Assembly: GCA_964574815.1 (NCBI GenBank)
Contig: CAZNPL010000033.1
Coordinates: 11,845 to 75,844 of the forward strand
Direction: 5' to 3'
From: CAZNPL01 sp964574815
GTDB lineage: Bacteria; Planctomycetota; Phycisphaerae; UBA1845
DNA: 64,000 bases
The translations under genes were made by a program, and so were the position numbers. This document shows positions 1 to 8,671 of the stretch, piece by piece. Numbering within the stretch: position 1 is the stretch's first letter; each line of letters opens with the position of its first letter. The notes under the pieces were generated by a model. The model made no database searches. It was given only the letters and a program-made list of their open reading frames with translations, and was not told the DNA's origin.

Positions 1-1086
1 CGCAGCGTCACGGTGAAGGCACAGCGTCGGGTCAGCAAGAGCGATTTACTCGACTTCTCGCACGAGTTTGCGGCCGTGTTCGTGGGCACGGGATTGCAGG
101 AGGCGCGATCGCTGGATCTTGGGCAAATGTCGCCGGGGGTGGTGGCGCAGGGGATCGAGTTTCTGGATCGTGCGCGTCGCGGCTCGGAGCGGCTGACCGG
201 GGAGCACGTGGTCGTGGTCGGGGGTGGTAATACGGCGATTGACTCGGCGCGGACGGCGCGGCGGTTGGGGGCGTTGAGCGTTCGTGTGGTTTACCGGCGG
301 ACGCGGGACGAGATGCCGGCGATCAGGGAAGAGGTCGAGGAGGCGCTGGAGGAGAACATCATTCTGGACGAACTGGTGTCGCCGATTCGGCTTCGCGAGG
401 ACGGGGTCGGGATGCTGCTGACGTGCAATCGGATGCTGCTGGGCGAGCCGGATGAGTCGGGGCGGCGTCGGCCTGTGCCGGAAGTCAGCGAAGATGCTTT
501 CTTCGACATTCGATGCGATCGGGTCATTCTGGCGTTGGGCCAGTCAAACGATCTTTCCATCCTGCCGGAGGGCTCGGCGGTTCACGAGGGAAAGAACCTG
601 CTGGGGCTTACCGGGGCGCCGGTGTTCGCGTGCGGTGATTTCGCGACGAACGAAGGGACGGTGGCCGCGGCGATCGGGAGTGGGCGGCGGGCGGCGTGGC
701 ACATGCACAAGACGCTGACGGGGGAGGATCTGTTTCCGCCGCCGGAGGCGCCGGTGGCGACGGCCGAGCAGATCACGATGCACGTGTTCAAGCACGTGCC
801 GGGGAAGCATGGTGAAGTGACGCCTCCGACGACGCGGCGGCACAGCTTTGTGGAGGTTCGCCGGGGGCTGACGGATGATCTGGGCGAGCATCCGGCGGTC
901 GAGGAGGCGCAGCGCTGCTTCAGTTGCGGCGTGTGCAATTCGTGTGATCAGTGCGTGTCGTACTGTCCGGAGGGAATTCTGGTTCGGGACGACGAGGGAT
1001 ATCGATTCGACTACGACTACTGCAAAGGTTGCGGCATCTGTGCGTCGCAGTGTCCGCGCGGCGTGGTCTATATGGCGGAGATTTAG
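1..1086 (+). CDS. FAD/NAD(P)-binding oxidoreductase with C-terminal ferredoxin domain, 5' partial
   Basis: The reading frame is open from the first base, so the N-terminus lies outside the window. The visible part resembles the small subunit of glutamate synthase: a dinucleotide-binding fold with VVVGGGNTAIDSA near residue 70 and the typical RRTRDEMPA segment. The last 60 residues hold a 2x[4Fe-4S] ferredoxin with cysteines in CFSCGVCNSCDQC and CKGCGICASQCP. Such proteins pass electrons between NAD(P)H and iron-sulfur partners. About 100 bases downstream are the alpha and beta subunits of a 2-oxoacid:ferredoxin oxidoreductase, so this is probably its electron-transfer subunit; the gamma subunit would be expected upstream, outside the window. 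The family call is confident; the exact partner is inferred from position. Confidence 0.88.
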   Translation, partial: RSVTVKAQRRVSKSDLLDFSHEFAAVFVGTGLQEARSLDLGQMSPGVVAQGIEFLDRARRGSERLTGEHVVVVGGGNTAIDSARTARRLGALSVRVVYRRTRDEMPAIREEVEEALEENIILDELVSPIRLREDGVGMLLTCNRMLLGEPDESGRRRPVPEVSEDAFFDIRCDRVILALGQSNDLSILPEGSAVHEGKNLLGLTGAPVFACGDFATNEGTVAAAIGSGRRAAWHMHKTLTGEDLFPPPEAPVATAEQITMHVFKHVPGKHGEVTPPTTRRHSFVEVRRGLTDDLGEHPAVEEAQRCFSCGVCNSCDQCVSYCPEGILVRDDEGYRFDYDYCKGCGICASQCPRGVVYMAEI

Positions 1087-1117
1087 AACTTAGCCCCATA
1101 CCTGGTTGTGGGCGGGA

Positions 1118-1149
1118 AAGCACTGGCGCATAAGCCGCCAGTGGCACCC
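1118..1149. repeat. Palindromic intergenic repeat, class B
   Basis: An inverted repeat pairs CACTGGCG with CGCCAGTG around a short loop, followed by GCACCC. It lies between the ferredoxin-domain protein and porA. Related copies lie at about 3398, 6200, 9928, 39475 (reverse orientation) and 57060. Confidence 0.7.
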
Positions 1150-1192
1150 ATCGAGGGTTGCGGGACAGGCTCTAATCGAACGGAGATTCGAG

Positions 1193-2365
1193 ATGGCACA
1201 GGCGTTAGTCACTGGCAATCATGCGGCCAGTCACGCGCTGGCGACGGCGGGTGAGGCGAATCGCGGTGCGCGAGGCTGTGTGGCCGGCGCCTACCCGATC
1301 ACGCCGCAGACGGAGATTATCGAATTCCTGCGGGCGTTCGAGTTCAGCAAGGGGAACATCGTGCCGGTAGAGTCCGAGCACAGCGCGATGGGGGTGTGCA
1401 TTGGCAGTGCGCTGGGCGGGGCGCGTTCATTTACGGCGAGTTCGGCGAACGGGCTGGCCTACATGGTGGAAAACATCTTTGCGGCGGGGTACTACCGACT
1501 GCCGATCGTGTTGATCGCGGTGAATCGAACGCTGGGGCCTCCGTGGAACATCTGGGTGGATCAGGGGGACAGCCTGATGTTTCGCGATGCGGCGTGGCTT
1601 CAGTTTTACACGGATTCGCACCAGGATCTGGTGGATACGATTCTGGTGGCGTTTCGGGTGGCGGAAGACGAGCGGGTGCTGCTGCCGGCGGCTGTGGCGC
1701 TGGACGGGTTTGTGACTTCGCACACGCAGATGGTGGTCGATCTTCCGGAGCAGGAGTTGGTGGATCGATACCTGCCGCACTGCAAGCTGCCGCATCGGTT
1801 GCGTCCGGAGCATCCGGCGACGATCGGCGGGCTGACGTGGCCTCGGGAGACGGAGCGGCATCGGGCGGAATTACAGGCGGCGATGGAGCGGGTGCCGGAG
1901 GTTCTGAACGAGGCGCTGGACGAATTTGAGAAAGTGTTCGGGCGGCGGCCTGACGGGCCGGTGGTCGCGACGCAGACGGAAGACGCCGAGACGGTTGTGG
2001 TGGCGTGCAACACGATGGCGCGGACGGCGCGTCGCGTGGTGGATTCGCGGCGGGCGCGAGGTGAGCGGGTTGGGGCGATCAAGTGCAAGATGTTCCGGCC
2101 TTTCCCCAGGGAGGCGATTCGGGCGGCGATCGGTTCGGCGAAGCGGGTGGGGGTTTTGGACCGGAACCATTCGGTCGGGTCGGGCGGTATTTTCTGGCAG
2201 GAGGTGGCGTTGAGCCTTCGGGAGCGGCCGGACGTGATGGTGCAGGACTACCTGGTGGGGTTGGGCGGGGGCGATGTGACCCCTTCGATTATTGACGAGA
2301 TCTTTGACGAGTTGTCGGCCCGGGAGAAGTCCGACGAACCGATCTGGAAAGAGGTGGCCGTATGA
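1193..2365 (+). CDS. porA: 2-oxoacid:ferredoxin oxidoreductase alpha subunit
   Basis: This 390-residue protein is the alpha subunit of a pyruvate/2-ketoacid:ferredoxin oxidoreductase. The enzyme converts a 2-oxoacid and CoA to acyl-CoA and CO2, reducing ferredoxin, in the cytoplasm. The N-terminus has the family hallmark GAYPITPQTEIIEFL around residue 35 and an ESEHSAMG segment lining the thiamine diphosphate site. The frame is open further upstream, but the ATG at 1193 starts directly with the conserved domain, and the upstream part overlaps the class B repeat. The stop overlaps the start of the beta subunit by four bases (ATGA), so the two are translationally coupled. Substrate preference (pyruvate, isovalerate or 2-oxoglutarate) cannot be read from the sequence. 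Confidence 0.92.
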   Translation: MAQALVTGNHAASHALATAGEANRGARGCVAGAYPITPQTEIIEFLRAFEFSKGNIVPVESEHSAMGVCIGSALGGARSFTASSANGLAYMVENIFAAGYYRLPIVLIAVNRTLGPPWNIWVDQGDSLMFRDAAWLQFYTDSHQDLVDTILVAFRVAEDERVLLPAAVALDGFVTSHTQMVVDLPEQELVDRYLPHCKLPHRLRPEHPATIGGLTWPRETERHRAELQAAMERVPEVLNEALDEFEKVFGRRPDGPVVATQTEDAETVVVACNTMARTARRVVDSRRARGERVGAIKCKMFRPFPREAIRAAIGSAKRVGVLDRNHSVGSGGIFWQEVALSLRERPDVMVQDYLVGLGGGDVTPSIIDEIFDELSAREKSDEPIWKEVAV

Positions 2366-3255
2366 GGACGGACGTCGTGTGCGAGCGGTTCGAGTGCGAC
2401 CCGCTGTTGCGACCGGGCAACACGAATTGTGCCGGCTGCGGGATGTCGCTTGGTCTGCAGTGGCTCGAGGAGGCGATGGATGGGCGGAAGCCGGTGATGG
2501 TGATTCCGGCGTGCTGCGGGATCGTGACGGCGGGTCAGTTTCCGACGAGCGCGTATGGAGCGCCGGTGGCGGCAGCGACGTTTGCGAGTGCTGCGGCGGT
2601 GGCGACGGGATTGAGCGCGGCGTCTCGGTTGAACGACGAGACTTATCCGGTGATCTGCTGGACCGGCGACGGTGGGACGTACGACATCGGCGTGGCGACT
2701 CTTTCGGCGGCGGCGGAGCGGAACGAGGATGTTCTGTACGTCTGTTACGACAACGAGATCTACGGCAACACGGGCGGGCAGCGGAGCAGTGCGACGCCGG
2801 AGGGGGCGCTGACGTCGACGACATCGCGGGGCAAGTCGGAGGGCAAGAAGGACATCATGTCGATCATGGCCGCTCATCGGATTCCGTATGCGGCCACGCT
2901 GTCGCTGGCGCATCGCGACGACTTTTTGCGGAAGGTTCGTTACGCGCGGGATTTGAAGGGGTTTCGGTTTTTGTTGATCCTGTCTCCTTGTCCGACGGGT
3001 TGGAAGTCGGAGCCGGATGAGAGCGTGGATTTGATCGGCAAGGCGGTGAGCAGCGGGCTGTTTCCGGTTTATGAGGTGTTTGACGGGATGCGGTACCGGA
3101 TTAACGTGCAGCCGGAGTTCACGCCGATTGAGGATTACATTTCGCGTCAGCGCCGTTATCGCACGGCGGCGACGGATCCGTCGGGTTTGAAACGGTTCGT
3201 CGAGGACCAGTGGGAATACCTGAACGGGATGGCGAGGACTTTTCCGGTAGACTAG
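2362..3255 (+). CDS. porB: 2-oxoacid:ferredoxin oxidoreductase beta subunit
   Basis: This 297-residue protein is the thiamine diphosphate-binding beta subunit. It opens with the cysteine motif NTNCAGCGMS, which together with a later cysteine (ACCGI) would bind a [4Fe-4S] cluster. The diphosphate/Mg site is the GDGGTYDIG segment near residue 106, followed by NEIYGNTGGQ. These are standard for PorB/VorA proteins, and the length is normal. It follows porA with a four-base overlap and ends the operon; the next gene is convergent. With the upstream flavin/ferredoxin protein it would link 2-oxoacid oxidation to ferredoxin and NAD(P)H. Confidence 0.93.
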   Translation: MRTDVVCERFECDPLLRPGNTNCAGCGMSLGLQWLEEAMDGRKPVMVIPACCGIVTAGQFPTSAYGAPVAAATFASAAAVATGLSAASRLNDETYPVICWTGDGGTYDIGVATLSAAAERNEDVLYVCYDNEIYGNTGGQRSSATPEGALTSTTSRGKSEGKKDIMSIMAAHRIPYAATLSLAHRDDFLRKVRYARDLKGFRFLLILSPCPTGWKSEPDESVDLIGKAVSSGLFPVYEVFDGMRYRINVQPEFTPIEDYISRQRRYRTAATDPSGLKRFVEDQWEYLNGMARTFPVD

Positions 3256-3487
3256 TTTTGGATTGAGGGTTGATTGCCACTGCTCAAGAGCAGTGGCACA
3301 CTTGCCAAGTCAGCGGAATTGGCGGGTGGAACCCGCCCTACGAATGCATGCCCACGCGAGCGTGGGCATGGCAAGGGTGCCCAAGAGCGCCTCGCGAAAG
3401 CACTGGCGAGCAAGCCACCAGTGGCACCCCCTGTGCGACGCCCACCGATGATACGCACTTCTGCGGCGTCCGGCGTGCTCTTTCGGG
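3256..3487. repeat. Mosaic of palindromic repeats between convergent genes
   Basis: This gap is made almost wholly of repeats. At 3276-3297 is a perfect ten-base palindrome (GCCACTGCTC, AA, GAGCAGTGGC) found identically at 9978 and 48598. At about 3329-3372 is a class C unit (ACCCGCCCTACGAATGCATG followed by a CCCACGC/GCGTGGG hairpin). At about 3398-3430 is a class B unit. No gene is visible. The hairpins could stop transcription of both converging operons. Confidence 0.75.
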
Positions 3488-4495
3488 TTACAGGCGTTCG
3501 TCGGGTTTTACTTCGCGTAGGACTTTGACGGCGCGGTTTTCCTTGTAGCGGCCCAGTTTGCAGGCGAGGTGGGGGCGGCCGGCGACCTTGAGTAGGACGT
3601 CGGCGGTGGCGAGTTTGCCGGTCTGGATGATGTCGCCGGGTTGGAGGGCGATGAGTTCCTGGACGGTCATGGTGGTTTCGGCCAGGACGCCGACGACCGG
3701 GGCTTCAGTGTTCTGGAGGTGATGGGCCACGTGCTCCTGCTTGGACTCGGTGGCGGCCGGTCTCTTGTAAGCTAGCCAGCCCTGACTGGCGAGCTTGCCC
3801 ATGACGGGTTCGATCACGTTGAACGGGATGCAGAAGCTCATGGTACCGGAGCGCTCGCCCATTTTGAGCTCGAAGCCGATGACGACGACCACTTCGTTGG
3901 GCGGGACGATTTGTACGAGGTGCGGGTTGTTCTCGACTTCGCGCAACGCGAAGTGAACTTCGATCAGGTCTGACCACACTTCGGTGAGCATCTCGAGTGC
4001 CCGATCAGTAATTCGTTTGACCAAGCGCAGCTCGATCATCGTCAGGGGACGCTGGGGGATGAACGTTTCGCTGCTCGAGCCACCGAGCAGGCGATCGATG
4101 ATCGGGTAGATGATCAGCGGGCTGATCTCCAGGCACATTTGCCCTTCGAGCGGTTCGGCGGTGAGGAGGTTGAAGTTGGTCGGGTTGGGGAGGGAGTGGA
4201 TAAACTCGCTATAGGTGAGCTGTTCGGTCGTGGCGACGCGGACTTCGACGATGGTGCGGAGGAAGCCGGAGAGGGAGGCGCCGAAGTTTCGGGCGAAGCC
4301 CTCGTGCAGGCTTTCGAGGGCGCGCATCTGGTCCTTGCTGACGCGTTCGGGGCGTTTGAAGTCGTAGGTCTGGACGTCGGGGGGTCGGGCGGCGTCTGGC
4401 CGGCCCGGGATGGTCTTGCTCTCCTGCGGCACCTCGCCCCCCTCGACCGCGGCGAGCAAAGCGTCCACTTCAGATTGATCGAGCACGTCGGCCAC
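3488..4495 (-). CDS. fliM: Flagellar motor switch protein FliM
   Basis: A 335-residue FliM, the C-ring protein that binds phosphorylated CheY and sets the direction of flagellar rotation. The N-terminus MADVLDQSEVDALLAAVE is the conserved CheY-binding segment. The middle domain has the RNFGASLSGFLRT region, and the C-terminal 90 residues (TMTVQELIALQPGDII onward) are the SpoA/FliN-like domain. The start is a GTG. No other flagellar gene is in the window, so fliM stands apart from the main flagellar cluster. It implies a motile organism. Confidence 0.95.
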   Translation of the reverse strand: MADVLDQSEVDALLAAVEGGEVPQESKTIPGRPDAARPPDVQTYDFKRPERVSKDQMRALESLHEGFARNFGASLSGFLRTIVEVRVATTEQLTYSEFIHSLPNPTNFNLLTAEPLEGQMCLEISPLIIYPIIDRLLGGSSSETFIPQRPLTMIELRLVKRITDRALEMLTEVWSDLIEVHFALREVENNPHLVQIVPPNEVVVVIGFELKMGERSGTMSFCIPFNVIEPVMGKLASQGWLAYKRPAATESKQEHVAHHLQNTEAPVVGVLAETTMTVQELIALQPGDIIQTGKLATADVLLKVAGRPHLACKLGRYKENRAVKVLREVKPDERL

Positions 4496-4621
4496 GGGTC
4501 AGCTTTCACTGCGGGGACAATGGGCGCTGAGGTCTCGTCATGGGCTTATCGGACAGCGGCGGGGTCGATCTTGAAGCCGCTCGGCAGCGTGCCCCCGTAT
4601 GGAGCGTATCGGCCGGCGTGG

Positions 4622-5926
4622 TCAGGTTCGCCCGGAAAGTGAGTTCCATCGCTCGAAGAAGTCGGGGAACGTTTTGGCGACGCACTCGGGGTCGTTGATG
4701 ACGATGCCGTCGATAGCGAGCCCGGCGAGTGCGAAGCTCATGGCCATCCGGTGATCGTCGTAGGTGTCGATGGCCGCGGGCCGGAGCTCTTCGGGCGGGT
4801 GCACGATCAATCCGTCAGACAGCTCTTCGGTCTGTGCGCCGAGCTCGTTCAATTCGCGGCAGAGGGCGGTCAGGCGGTCGGTCTCTTTGAGCCGGAGATT
4901 GGCTACGTTTCTGATCGTTGTGGAGCCCTCGGCGAAGAGCGCGACAACGGCCAGGGTTTGTACCATATCGGGCATGTGGTTGAGATCGACGTCGATGCTG
5001 CGCAAGCGTTCGTCCGGGTGGGGACCGATGACCGTCAATTGGTTGGTCTCACGTTTGACGCGGCAGCCCATGCGTTCGAGCAGGTCCACGAAATGGGCGT
5101 CGCCCTGGATGCTGCTGCTGCCGAGGCCGTCGACGGTGACGCTTCCGCCGGCGACGGCCGGGGCGGCGAGGAAGTAGGAGGCGTTCGAAGCGTCGGGCTC
5201 GATCCGATAATGCCTGGCCTGATAGGGTTGGGGCGCGGGGACGATGAACTTTGATGCCGATGGGCTGTATTCTTCGATCACGGCGGGGCCGAACTCCGAC
5301 ATCAAGCGGGTGGTTGTGGCGACGTAGGGCCGGCTGGGCAGCGGGCCGTTAACCTCGAGCATGACGTCACCGGCGGCGGCCGGGGCGGCCAGGAGTATTG
5401 CCGAGATGAACTGGCTGGAATCCGGGCGGTTGATTCGGGCGGTTCCGGCGCTCAGGCCTTGGCCGACCACGCGGATCGGCGGATAGCCTTCTTGGATCGG
5501 ATATTCGATGTGGGCGCCCAAGGCGCGAAGGGCGTCGCCCAGTTGGCCGATGGGGCGCTGTCGCATGCGCTCGACGCCGTCGAAGTTGTAGATACCGCGG
5601 CCGAGGCTTGCGAGGGCGGCGGCGAAGCGGATGGTTGTGCCGGAGTTTCCGCAGAAGCAGTCGGCCTCGTCTTCGGGGATGAAGCCGCCGCTGCCGGTGA
5701 CTTCTATTCGATTTCCCCGGGGGTCGGTGGCGATGGCGAAGCCCAGCCGGCGGAGCGTTTCGATCATGTGCCGGGTGTCTTCGGCGAAGAGGGCGTCGGA
5801 GAGAATGGAGGTGCCGCCGGCGAGTGCGGCGGCGACCAGGGCGCGGTTTGTCAGGCTTTTGGAGCCCGGGATCGTGACGCGGGCGTCCAGTGGTCCTGGT
5901 GCTGGTTTGAGTCGGATGGACGACAT
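4622..5926 (-). CDS. aroA: 3-phosphoshikimate 1-carboxyvinyltransferase (EPSP synthase)
   Basis: AroA joins shikimate-3-phosphate and phosphoenolpyruvate to give EPSP, the sixth step of chorismate synthesis. The protein has the PGSKSLTNRALVAAALA motif near the N-terminus, NSGTTIRF near residue 96, and KETDRLTAL and DDHRMAMSFALAGL in the C-terminal half, all conserved in this family. I start at the ATG at 5926 (MSSIRLKP); a TTG three codons upstream is possible but less likely. The length of about 434 residues is normal. It lies about 125 bases from fliM on the same strand, without an obvious functional link. Confidence 0.96.
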   Translation of the reverse strand: MSSIRLKPAPGPLDARVTIPGSKSLTNRALVAAALAGGTSILSDALFAEDTRHMIETLRRLGFAIATDPRGNRIEVTGSGGFIPEDEADCFCGNSGTTIRFAAALASLGRGIYNFDGVERMRQRPIGQLGDALRALGAHIEYPIQEGYPPIRVVGQGLSAGTARINRPDSSQFISAILLAAPAAAGDVMLEVNGPLPSRPYVATTTRLMSEFGPAVIEEYSPSASKFIVPAPQPYQARHYRIEPDASNASYFLAAPAVAGGSVTVDGLGSSSIQGDAHFVDLLERMGCRVKRETNQLTVIGPHPDERLRSIDVDLNHMPDMVQTLAVVALFAEGSTTIRNVANLRLKETDRLTALCRELNELGAQTEELSDGLIVHPPEELRPAAIDTYDDHRMAMSFALAGLAIDGIVINDPECVAKTFPDFFERWNSLSGRT

Positions 5927-6340
5927 GATCGTCAACGTAGCGGGAGGTGGCCGGTGTCACAACTGGTGGGCGTGGGCGAACTTGAGTAAGGCGGAAGCTG
6001 CGAGGAAGGCCGGGAGCCGGCCTGGGCCAACATCATTGAGCAGCGCGTCACCCACGAAGGGTGACGTTACATGAGCTTCTGCCAACGGTTGGTACAGGAG
6101 TAATCATGCCGGGTATGACAGGGCTGGTGGCGGCGGGTAAAACCAGCCCTACGAATGCATGTCCACGCGACCGCGGGCATCTTTCGAACCAGAGTTGCGA
6201 AAGCACTGGCGAGCAAGCCGCCAGTGGCGCCCGCGCGGCCAGCGGCACCCGTGCCGCCGGTGCGTCCCGAGCGCATGGAAAAGCCGCCCGCGATGCGAGC
6301 GGCTTTGTCAGATACGGTGGGATGCCGAGTGCGGCAGGCG
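5927..6340. repeat. Repeat-rich intergenic region
   Basis: No gene is supported in this 414-base stretch. It holds a class E hairpin at 6046-6066 (CGTCACCC and GGGTGACG), a class C unit at about 6140-6180 (CCAGCCCTACGAATGCATGT, then CCACGC/GCGGG) and a class B unit at about 6200-6230. A run of CGGCACCCGTGCCGCCGGTGC follows near 6241-6262 and extends the GC-rich mosaic. Confidence 0.65.
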
Positions 6341-7120
6341 CTAGTTGAGGCGCCGCTTAATAAACCCAACGGTGCCGAATCCGATGGCGGCGAGGAGCGC
6401 GGCACCGGGCGCCGGAATCGGGTTTATATTCGGGTCGGTGCCGGATCCGTCTGAGAAGAAGTTCGGATCGGTGCCGTAGTTGAAGGCGATACCCGTTATA
6501 TCATCGAGGCTCAAAGATCCCGTGAAGTCCAACGTGATCAGAACGCCGCCCGCGATTAACGGTTCGTTGAACAACGGCGTGTTTGCGTCGGCCGCCAGGC
6601 CGCTCAATGGCGCGATCCCGTAATTCATGCCATCGGGGGACTCGGGGCTGTCGAGGTCCTGGCCCGCGAAGCGGTCGTCGCTACCGACGAGATCGCCGAG
6701 GCCGGAGTTGGCGACGACGACATTGGCATCGGAGTTGAGCGCGAGGACTTCACCACCCGTCTCGAGGCCGAACTCGCCGCTGACAAACCGATCCGAGCCG
6801 ATCAGTTCGACGCCATCGCCATCGTCGAGGTTCGCGGCACCGGGGTTGATGATGTACGCGTCGTTCAGCAGCTTCACCGTGCCGCCCAGGAAGATCGCGG
6901 GGTCCGGCAGATTGAACCACACACCGGTGAGCAGGTCCGAAGGTACGGACGAGCTCGAGGCCAGGTTTTCGAGCTTGATCGTCAACTGGCTGCCTACGAC
7001 GTCGAAAGTGGCGCGAGCTACGTGATCGCCATCGTTAAGGTTTGCCACCAAATCGGCGCGGGCCTGAGTGGCCAGTCCGATCGCACACGCTAATACCAGA
7101 AATGTCCGGATACGACGCAT
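6341..7120 (-). CDS. PEP-CTERM-type secreted protein of unknown function
   Basis: A 259-residue exported protein. It has a classical signal peptide (MRRIRTFLVLACAIGLATQARA) and a C-terminal sorting tail of PEP-CTERM type: PAPGAALL, a hydrophobic stretch, then a basic end (KRRLN). In such proteins the tail is recognised by an exosortase and removed at the membrane. The mature part is rich in Asp, Asn and Gly and resembles no enzyme I can name. The ATG at 7120 follows a strong AGGAGGGG ribosome site; the frame is open further upstream but lacks one. No exosortase gene is in the window. Confidence 0.82.
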   Translation of the reverse strand: MRRIRTFLVLACAIGLATQARADLVANLNDGDHVARATFDVVGSQLTIKLENLASSSSVPSDLLTGVWFNLPDPAIFLGGTVKLLNDAYIINPGAANLDDGDGVELIGSDRFVSGEFGLETGGEVLALNSDANVVVANSGLGDLVGSDDRFAGQDLDSPESPDGMNYGIAPLSGLAADANTPLFNEPLIAGGVLITLDFTGSLSLDDITGIAFNYGTDPNFFSDGSGTDPNINPIPAPGAALLAAIGFGTVGFIKRRLN

Positions 7121-7714
7121 TCCCTTTCCCCTCCTGCGTAAGACCCCTGTTTCAGGGCATCGATGCAAGCAACGAGCCTGAAGTTGAATTCCCTTGACCG
7201 GCCCACGGCGAGAGTCACGCCCGGCCTGACTATGGAAGTGTAGCGAATGCGATTTGGCATTGCAACGACGAAAATGAAGTTTCGCATCTTGGTTATAGGA
7301 CGTCTTCGGGGTTGACACTACGAGGTACGGGGCGCCGTCGCCGGCTTACGGCGAGGCGACACAACCTTTGGGTAACCATTGAGGCAATGGAAACTACCCG
7401 GGCGAAGGCACGCTGCCGGCGGCATGTCCACGGGGGGCAGCGGGTGAAACCCGCCCTGCTCCGCGTGCCTACGGAGGCGTCGGGCAGGGCCCGCCCTACG
7501 TTGCATGCCCATGACAACGCCGGTTGGAACTCGCCCACGTCGCTTATCGGCCTTCTCCGCGTCCTCGGGAAATGATTGGATCGGCATCAGGGATTGAGCG
7601 GGAATTCGTGCGTGAAAGGGCTCGCGGAACTGTCGCCATTGGAAGAACGGCCTGGTCGTTCGCACGTGGAGCGGCGACCGGAAGCCGACGGACGTCAACG
7701 CGGGGAAAAGAGTG
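7121..7714. other. Intergenic region with partial repeats
   Basis: No convincing gene lies here. About 7421-7515 contains two degenerate class C pieces (GGGTGAAACCCGCCCTGCTC and GGGCCCGCCCTACGTTGCATG), in the same style as the other palindromic repeats. The AT-richer stretch at 7220-7310 probably holds the promoter of the PEP-CTERM gene. Confidence 0.5.
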
Positions 7715-8671
7715 ATGGAAGCGCGAATGAACAAGTGGAGCGTTGCGAGCGACCCGGGCCGGTTGCTCGCCAGGAGGCCTTGCTGCGTCGGCGGTGTGTT
7801 GCTGCTGTTGGCGGCGTCCTCGCTGCAAACCGGCTGCTCGATGCGCGCGGCACTGCTGCCGCCATTGGTTTCGGCCGGCGGTATCTTCGAAGGCGCGAGT
7901 GAATCCCCGGATCGCGTCGCGCGCATGGAACGCGGCTACTACTATTACCTCGACGGTGCAGGCGGGGGCGGGATCACGAACTGGTCCGGCGGCGTCCGCC
8001 GCGGCCTGCAAAGGGGCGGTTATGACGGGAGCGGTGAGATGTATACGTGGCAGACCGGACTTGGGGCGCTGGCGGACCAAACGGCCGGCAACCGCTACAA
8101 GCGCAAGAAGGCGGGCGCTCTTGCGCGGAGACTGGTCGAGTACCGTCGACAGCACCCGGACGCAGCCGTCACGATGATCGGTCTGTCGGCGGGGACTGCG
8201 CTTACCGTGTTCGCGCTCGAGTCGTTGCCTGAGGACGTGATGGTGGAAAACGTGTTTCTGCTCTCGGGTTCGCTCAGCGCCACGTACGATTTGACGGAGG
8301 CATTGGGGCACGTGCGGGGCAAGATGTACGTGACGACGTCGCCGCGCGACGCGGTCCTGACCGCATTGGTACCGCTGGCGGGGACGGCCGACCGCGGGTC
8401 GGGAACGACAGCGACGATCGGGGTGCAGGGGCCGCAGTTGCCGCACGGTGCATCGGCGGAGGCTCGTCGCGTCTACGACTCGAAGCTCGTTGTCATGCCG
8501 TGGCGGTCTGAGTTCGCACGATACGGCAATTTCGGCGGACACACCGACACCGTCTCCGCGCTATTCATTGAGCGGTATGTGGCGCCCCGGGTAGGAACGA
8601 CATCCACCCTCGAGTTCGCCGCGTCGCAGGTTACTGCTGGAGGTCCTCAATTGCTCTCAGGGCCAGCTTGA
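7715..8671 (+). CDS. Lipoprotein with alpha/beta-hydrolase-type fold
   Basis: A predicted lipoprotein of about 318 residues. A hydrophobic N-terminal stretch ends in the lipobox LQTGC at about residues 35-39, so the mature protein would be lipid-anchored. Near residue 155 is the nucleophile-elbow motif GLSAG (GxSxG) typical of alpha/beta hydrolases, and a late histidine in NFGGHTDT could complete a catalytic triad. The substrate is unknown. The ATG at 7715 follows a GGGGAAAAGAG ribosome site; the ATG at 7727 is an alternative. Its 3' end overlaps the convergent TPR gene by 41 bases. Confidence 0.75.
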   Translation: MEARMNKWSVASDPGRLLARRPCCVGGVLLLLAASSLQTGCSMRAALLPPLVSAGGIFEGASESPDRVARMERGYYYYLDGAGGGGITNWSGGVRRGLQRGGYDGSGEMYTWQTGLGALADQTAGNRYKRKKAGALARRLVEYRRQHPDAAVTMIGLSAGTALTVFALESLPEDVMVENVFLLSGSLSATYDLTEALGHVRGKMYVTTSPRDAVLTALVPLAGTADRGSGTTATIGVQGPQLPHGASAEARRVYDSKLVVMPWRSEFARYGNFGGHTDTVSALFIERYVAPRVGTTSTLEFAASQVTAGGPQLLSGPA